From positions 62,001 to 126,000 of the forward strand of contig MLAV02000006.1 in assembly GCA_001870995.2 (NCBI GenBank): 64,000 bases of DNA, read 5' to 3'. The stretch comes from Chitinophaga sp. CB10 (lineage in GTDB: Bacteria > Bacteroidota > Bacteroidia > Chitinophagales > Chitinophagaceae). Below, piece after piece: positions 62,032 through 64,000 of this stretch (its first letter is position 1; every line of letters begins with the position of its first letter). Below the pieces are notes generated by a model. It searched no databases. It was not told the origin of the DNA and saw only the letters and a list, made by a program, of their open reading frames with translations. The position numbers were made by a program, and so were the translations under genes.

Positions 62032-62730
62032 ATGCATCGTTTCTTTTTTACGCAACAAAACCATCACGGGCAGTTTATCGAGATGTACCGGGATCAGGCC
62101 CATACCCAGCTGTTTGGCTGGATGTGCAGCTACCCGGAGCCGGAGCATCCCGGCAGGGTGGTGGAGTTATGGGCGTTTATGTCCGCCACGGATGCGACGC
62201 TTTCCAACGTGGCCTTTTACCCTGTGCAGGTTACCACCGGTTTCGTGCCGCATAATTTCGAATCCTGGCTGCTGAAGTTGCAGACAGGGCCGGCGTTTCA
62301 GGCCTACGTCTATCGCGTGGCGGATGTGGACCTGCCGGATGGCAGGCATAGCTTCACCGGTACCATGGCCAACGGCATTTATAACAGCAGCGGGGAGCAG
62401 GGCAGCGAGCCGGCGCTCGTAGCGGTGACCCTCATCTCCGCAGCGCGGCAGCTGGACAGTCAGTCGGCCGTGACGGACCAACTGATGCTGATGGCGACCT
62501 TCGAAGCCTCGCAGCCTTTGCTGCTCTATTCCCCGCTGACGGTACTGCAACCGCCGGTAGCCTCGCAGGAGTTCATTTCCGGGAAAGGCGTGCCTGGTAT
62601 GGCATTGACGGGCCAAAAAGTTACCGTACCCATGCGGGAACAAGTGCTGACAATGACGGGCGCGCCTTCGGCCGGGCAAATTATTCAACGTATTAAATCC
62701 CTTACGGATGACATCACCATCCATGGATGA
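62032..62730 (+). CDS. Unknown protein between the TOMM precursor and the cyclodehydratase
   Basis: A 232-residue soluble protein that I do not recognise. The first 140 residues look beta-rich with many aromatic residues (MYRDQAHTQLFGWMCSYPEP, VVELWAFMSATDATLSNVAFYPVQVTTGFVPHNFE). The rest has long beta segments and a short final helix (GQIIQRIKSLTDDI). No signal peptide or membrane helix is seen. It starts 13 bases after the precursor and overlaps the YcaO gene by eight bases. It is therefore likely part of the maturation machinery, for example a leader-recognition or scaffold protein, or a second precursor-like substrate. That is inference. Confidence 0.75.
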   Translation: MHRFFFTQQNHHGQFIEMYRDQAHTQLFGWMCSYPEPEHPGRVVELWAFMSATDATLSNVAFYPVQVTTGFVPHNFESWLLKLQTGPAFQAYVYRVADVDLPDGRHSFTGTMANGIYNSSGEQGSEPALVAVTLISAARQLDSQSAVTDQLMLMATFEASQPLLLYSPLTVLQPPVASQEFISGKGVPGMALTGQKVTVPMREQVLTMTGAPSAGQIIQRIKSLTDDITIHG

Positions 62731-64000
62731 CGTATTGCTGCTGACGCCTGGTTCCCGCTTCCTTCCCCTGGGGGAGGTGGCGGGCCTGGTGTTGGGCAGC
62801 AGCAGTATTATCCCCGTTTCGGGGAAGTTGCCGGTAGCGCTGATCAACATGGTGCAGCGGCAGGCCATATCTGCCTCCGGCTGCGTGCGGAAGTTGCAGT
62901 CAACTTTTCCCGTGCCGCACCTCCTGATGGAGCTGGACCGCCTCCGGCATACCGGCGTGCTTACGAGCCACCAGCTGGTGGAGACGGCATTCGTACCGCT
63001 GGCGGATATAACGGCGCCGGATACACGCTTCCTGGCCACCCCGGTGGACGGCCTTGCGCTGGCCGCGGCCATGCCCGCCTGGCGCGCCGCTATGGCCGCG
63101 GGCAGGCCGTGGATACCGGTGATTACCGGTAACGGCTATACGGTGGTTGGCCCGGTGTTTAACGGGGAGAGCGCCTGTTGCCCGCATTGCCTGTTTTCGC
63201 GGATGGACCGGTATTTCAGGGAAGATGCAGGTATGGTAACTGGAACGGATACACGTAGTTTGGCAGATCAGCCGGATGCGCCATCGCTCTCCCCAGCGGA
63301 TACACGTATTCCACCGGACCTCGCCACTGCCATACAGGAAGCCTTATTACACCTCTGCGCTCATCCCGCCCCGGGGGAATACTTTCATGTGGGCAGGCGG
63401 TACCAGCTCCACCGCTACCAGTTGCGCCGCCGGCCGGAATGCCCCGTCTGCGGGGACCCGAAGGCCTTTGCCGCGGGTATGTCCGCCCCGGTAACGTTAA
63501 CGGGTACACGCACGCAGTACCGCAACGAGCCGGTAACGGCCACCTGGGAAAAATGGAGCCACCACATCAACCCGGTGACAGGCATTGTGCGGCAGTTCAG
63601 CGAAATCGGCCAGTACGCCTGGCGCGCGCTGATGCCGGATGCGGCGCCGTTCACCTTCCTGCCTGCTTACGGTAAGGGCTATACGAATACGGCGGCGATG
63701 GTGAGCTGCCTCTGCGAGGCGATTGAGCGTTGGAGCGCCTGCTACCGGGGGGACGAGCCTTTGCTCCAGGCCACCGCTGCGGAGCTGCATCCTTACGCAG
63801 TACTGCCTGCCGCCATCCAGCATTTTGCGCCGCAGCAACTGCAATGGCCGGAGGATACGCCGGCCCTTGGCCCCGTGCCGGATACGGCGGTGGCCAGCCG
63901 CTGGTTGCCGGCATGGTCGCTCACGTACGAGGAGCAACGCTATGTCCCTGCGGAAGCCGTGTTGTATAATCTGCCGGCAACAGGAGAGGGGAGGGCGGCC
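62723..64000 (+). CDS. TOMM cyclodehydratase: leader-binding domain fused to YcaO (partial, runs off the window)
   Basis: The frame opens with ATGGATGACG at 62723 and stays open to the window end (426 codons). Residues about 1-250 form the leader-binding, ThiF-like partner domain with two zinc-binding pairs, CPHC (Cys153/156) and CPVC (Cys240/243). The YcaO domain follows with the ATP-site motif CEAIERWSACY (Glu332, Glu335). The product should use ATP to turn Cys of the precursor into thiazolines. The start overlaps the previous stop, indicating coupled translation. A dehydrogenase such as SagB would be expected to the right, outside the window. Confidence 0.9.
   Translation, partial: MDDVLLLTPGSRFLPLGEVAGLVLGSSSIIPVSGKLPVALINMVQRQAISASGCVRKLQSTFPVPHLLMELDRLRHTGVLTSHQLVETAFVPLADITAPDTRFLATPVDGLALAAAMPAWRAAMAAGRPWIPVITGNGYTVVGPVFNGESACCPHCLFSRMDRYFREDAGMVTGTDTRSLADQPDAPSLSPADTRIPPDLATAIQEALLHLCAHPAPGEYFHVGRRYQLHRYQLRRRPECPVCGDPKAFAAGMSAPVTLTGTRTQYRNEPVTATWEKWSHHINPVTGIVRQFSEIGQYAWRALMPDAAPFTFLPAYGKGYTNTAAMVSCLCEAIERWSACYRGDEPLLQATAAELHPYAVLPAAIQHFAPQQLQWPEDTPALGPVPDTAVASRWLPAWSLTYEEQRYVPAEAVLYNLPATGEGRAA

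Overview
The window looks like a chromosomal segment of a Bacteroidota, most likely a Chitinophaga-like member of the Chitinophagaceae. The grounds are a SusC/SusD pair, many TonB-dependent receptors and SPII surface lipoproteins, start codons without Shine-Dalgarno sequences, and promoters of the TTTG / TAnnTTTG type. GC is moderate to high. No rRNA, tRNA, CRISPR array, transposase or phage gene was seen.

Layout. (1) 1-2287: the end of a xylan locus, with a lipoprotein tail and a GH10 xylanase split by two carbohydrate-binding modules. (2) 2388-11313: a cobalamin riboswitch followed by a six-gene operon for surface capture of vitamin B12 (BtuB-like receptor, two BtuG-like propellers, two PKD-type lipoproteins, one DUF4465/BtuH-like lipoprotein). 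(3) 11363-18646: two small regulons, each with a recognisable repressor and operators (MarR with a membrane protein; a 94-residue winged-helix regulator with membrane proteins, an SDR and an amine oxidase), then a fatty acid desaturase and a lipid A-type acyltransferase. (4) 18974-30257: a response regulator with an outer-membrane barrel protein, a four-gene putative iron-uptake operon (DUF4856, imelysin, HTTM, TonB receptor), and a histidine kinase with a close paralogue of the first response regulator. (5) 30344-42880: mostly single genes: HxlR, DUF2306, YbaK, AraC, a hexapeptide acyltransferase, GH27, SDR, a large unknown protein, tandem DUF421 proteins with added zinc ribbons, manganese catalase with a DsbA-like protein, and SMI1/KNR4. 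(6) 42951-56626: a second glycan locus (GH2, SusD, SusC, GH51, GH115, sugar dehydrogenase) suited to arabino-glucuronoxylan. (7) 56845-64000: a thiazole/oxazole-modified peptide (TOMM) cluster cut by the window edge: FHA protein, kinase/cyclase/AAA/TPR fusion regulator, a nitrile-hydratase-leader-like precursor ending in CCCMCF, an unknown 232-residue protein, and a leader-binding/YcaO cyclodehydratase.

How the parts fit. The xylan enzymes complement one another: GH10 cuts the backbone, GH115 removes glucuronic acid, GH51 removes arabinose, and SusCD imports the products. The riboswitch should silence the B12 operon when cobalamin is plentiful. The TOMM cluster is the most novel part: its precursor has a very short, Cys-only core, and its regulator is the kinase/cyclase fusion type known from TOMM loci.
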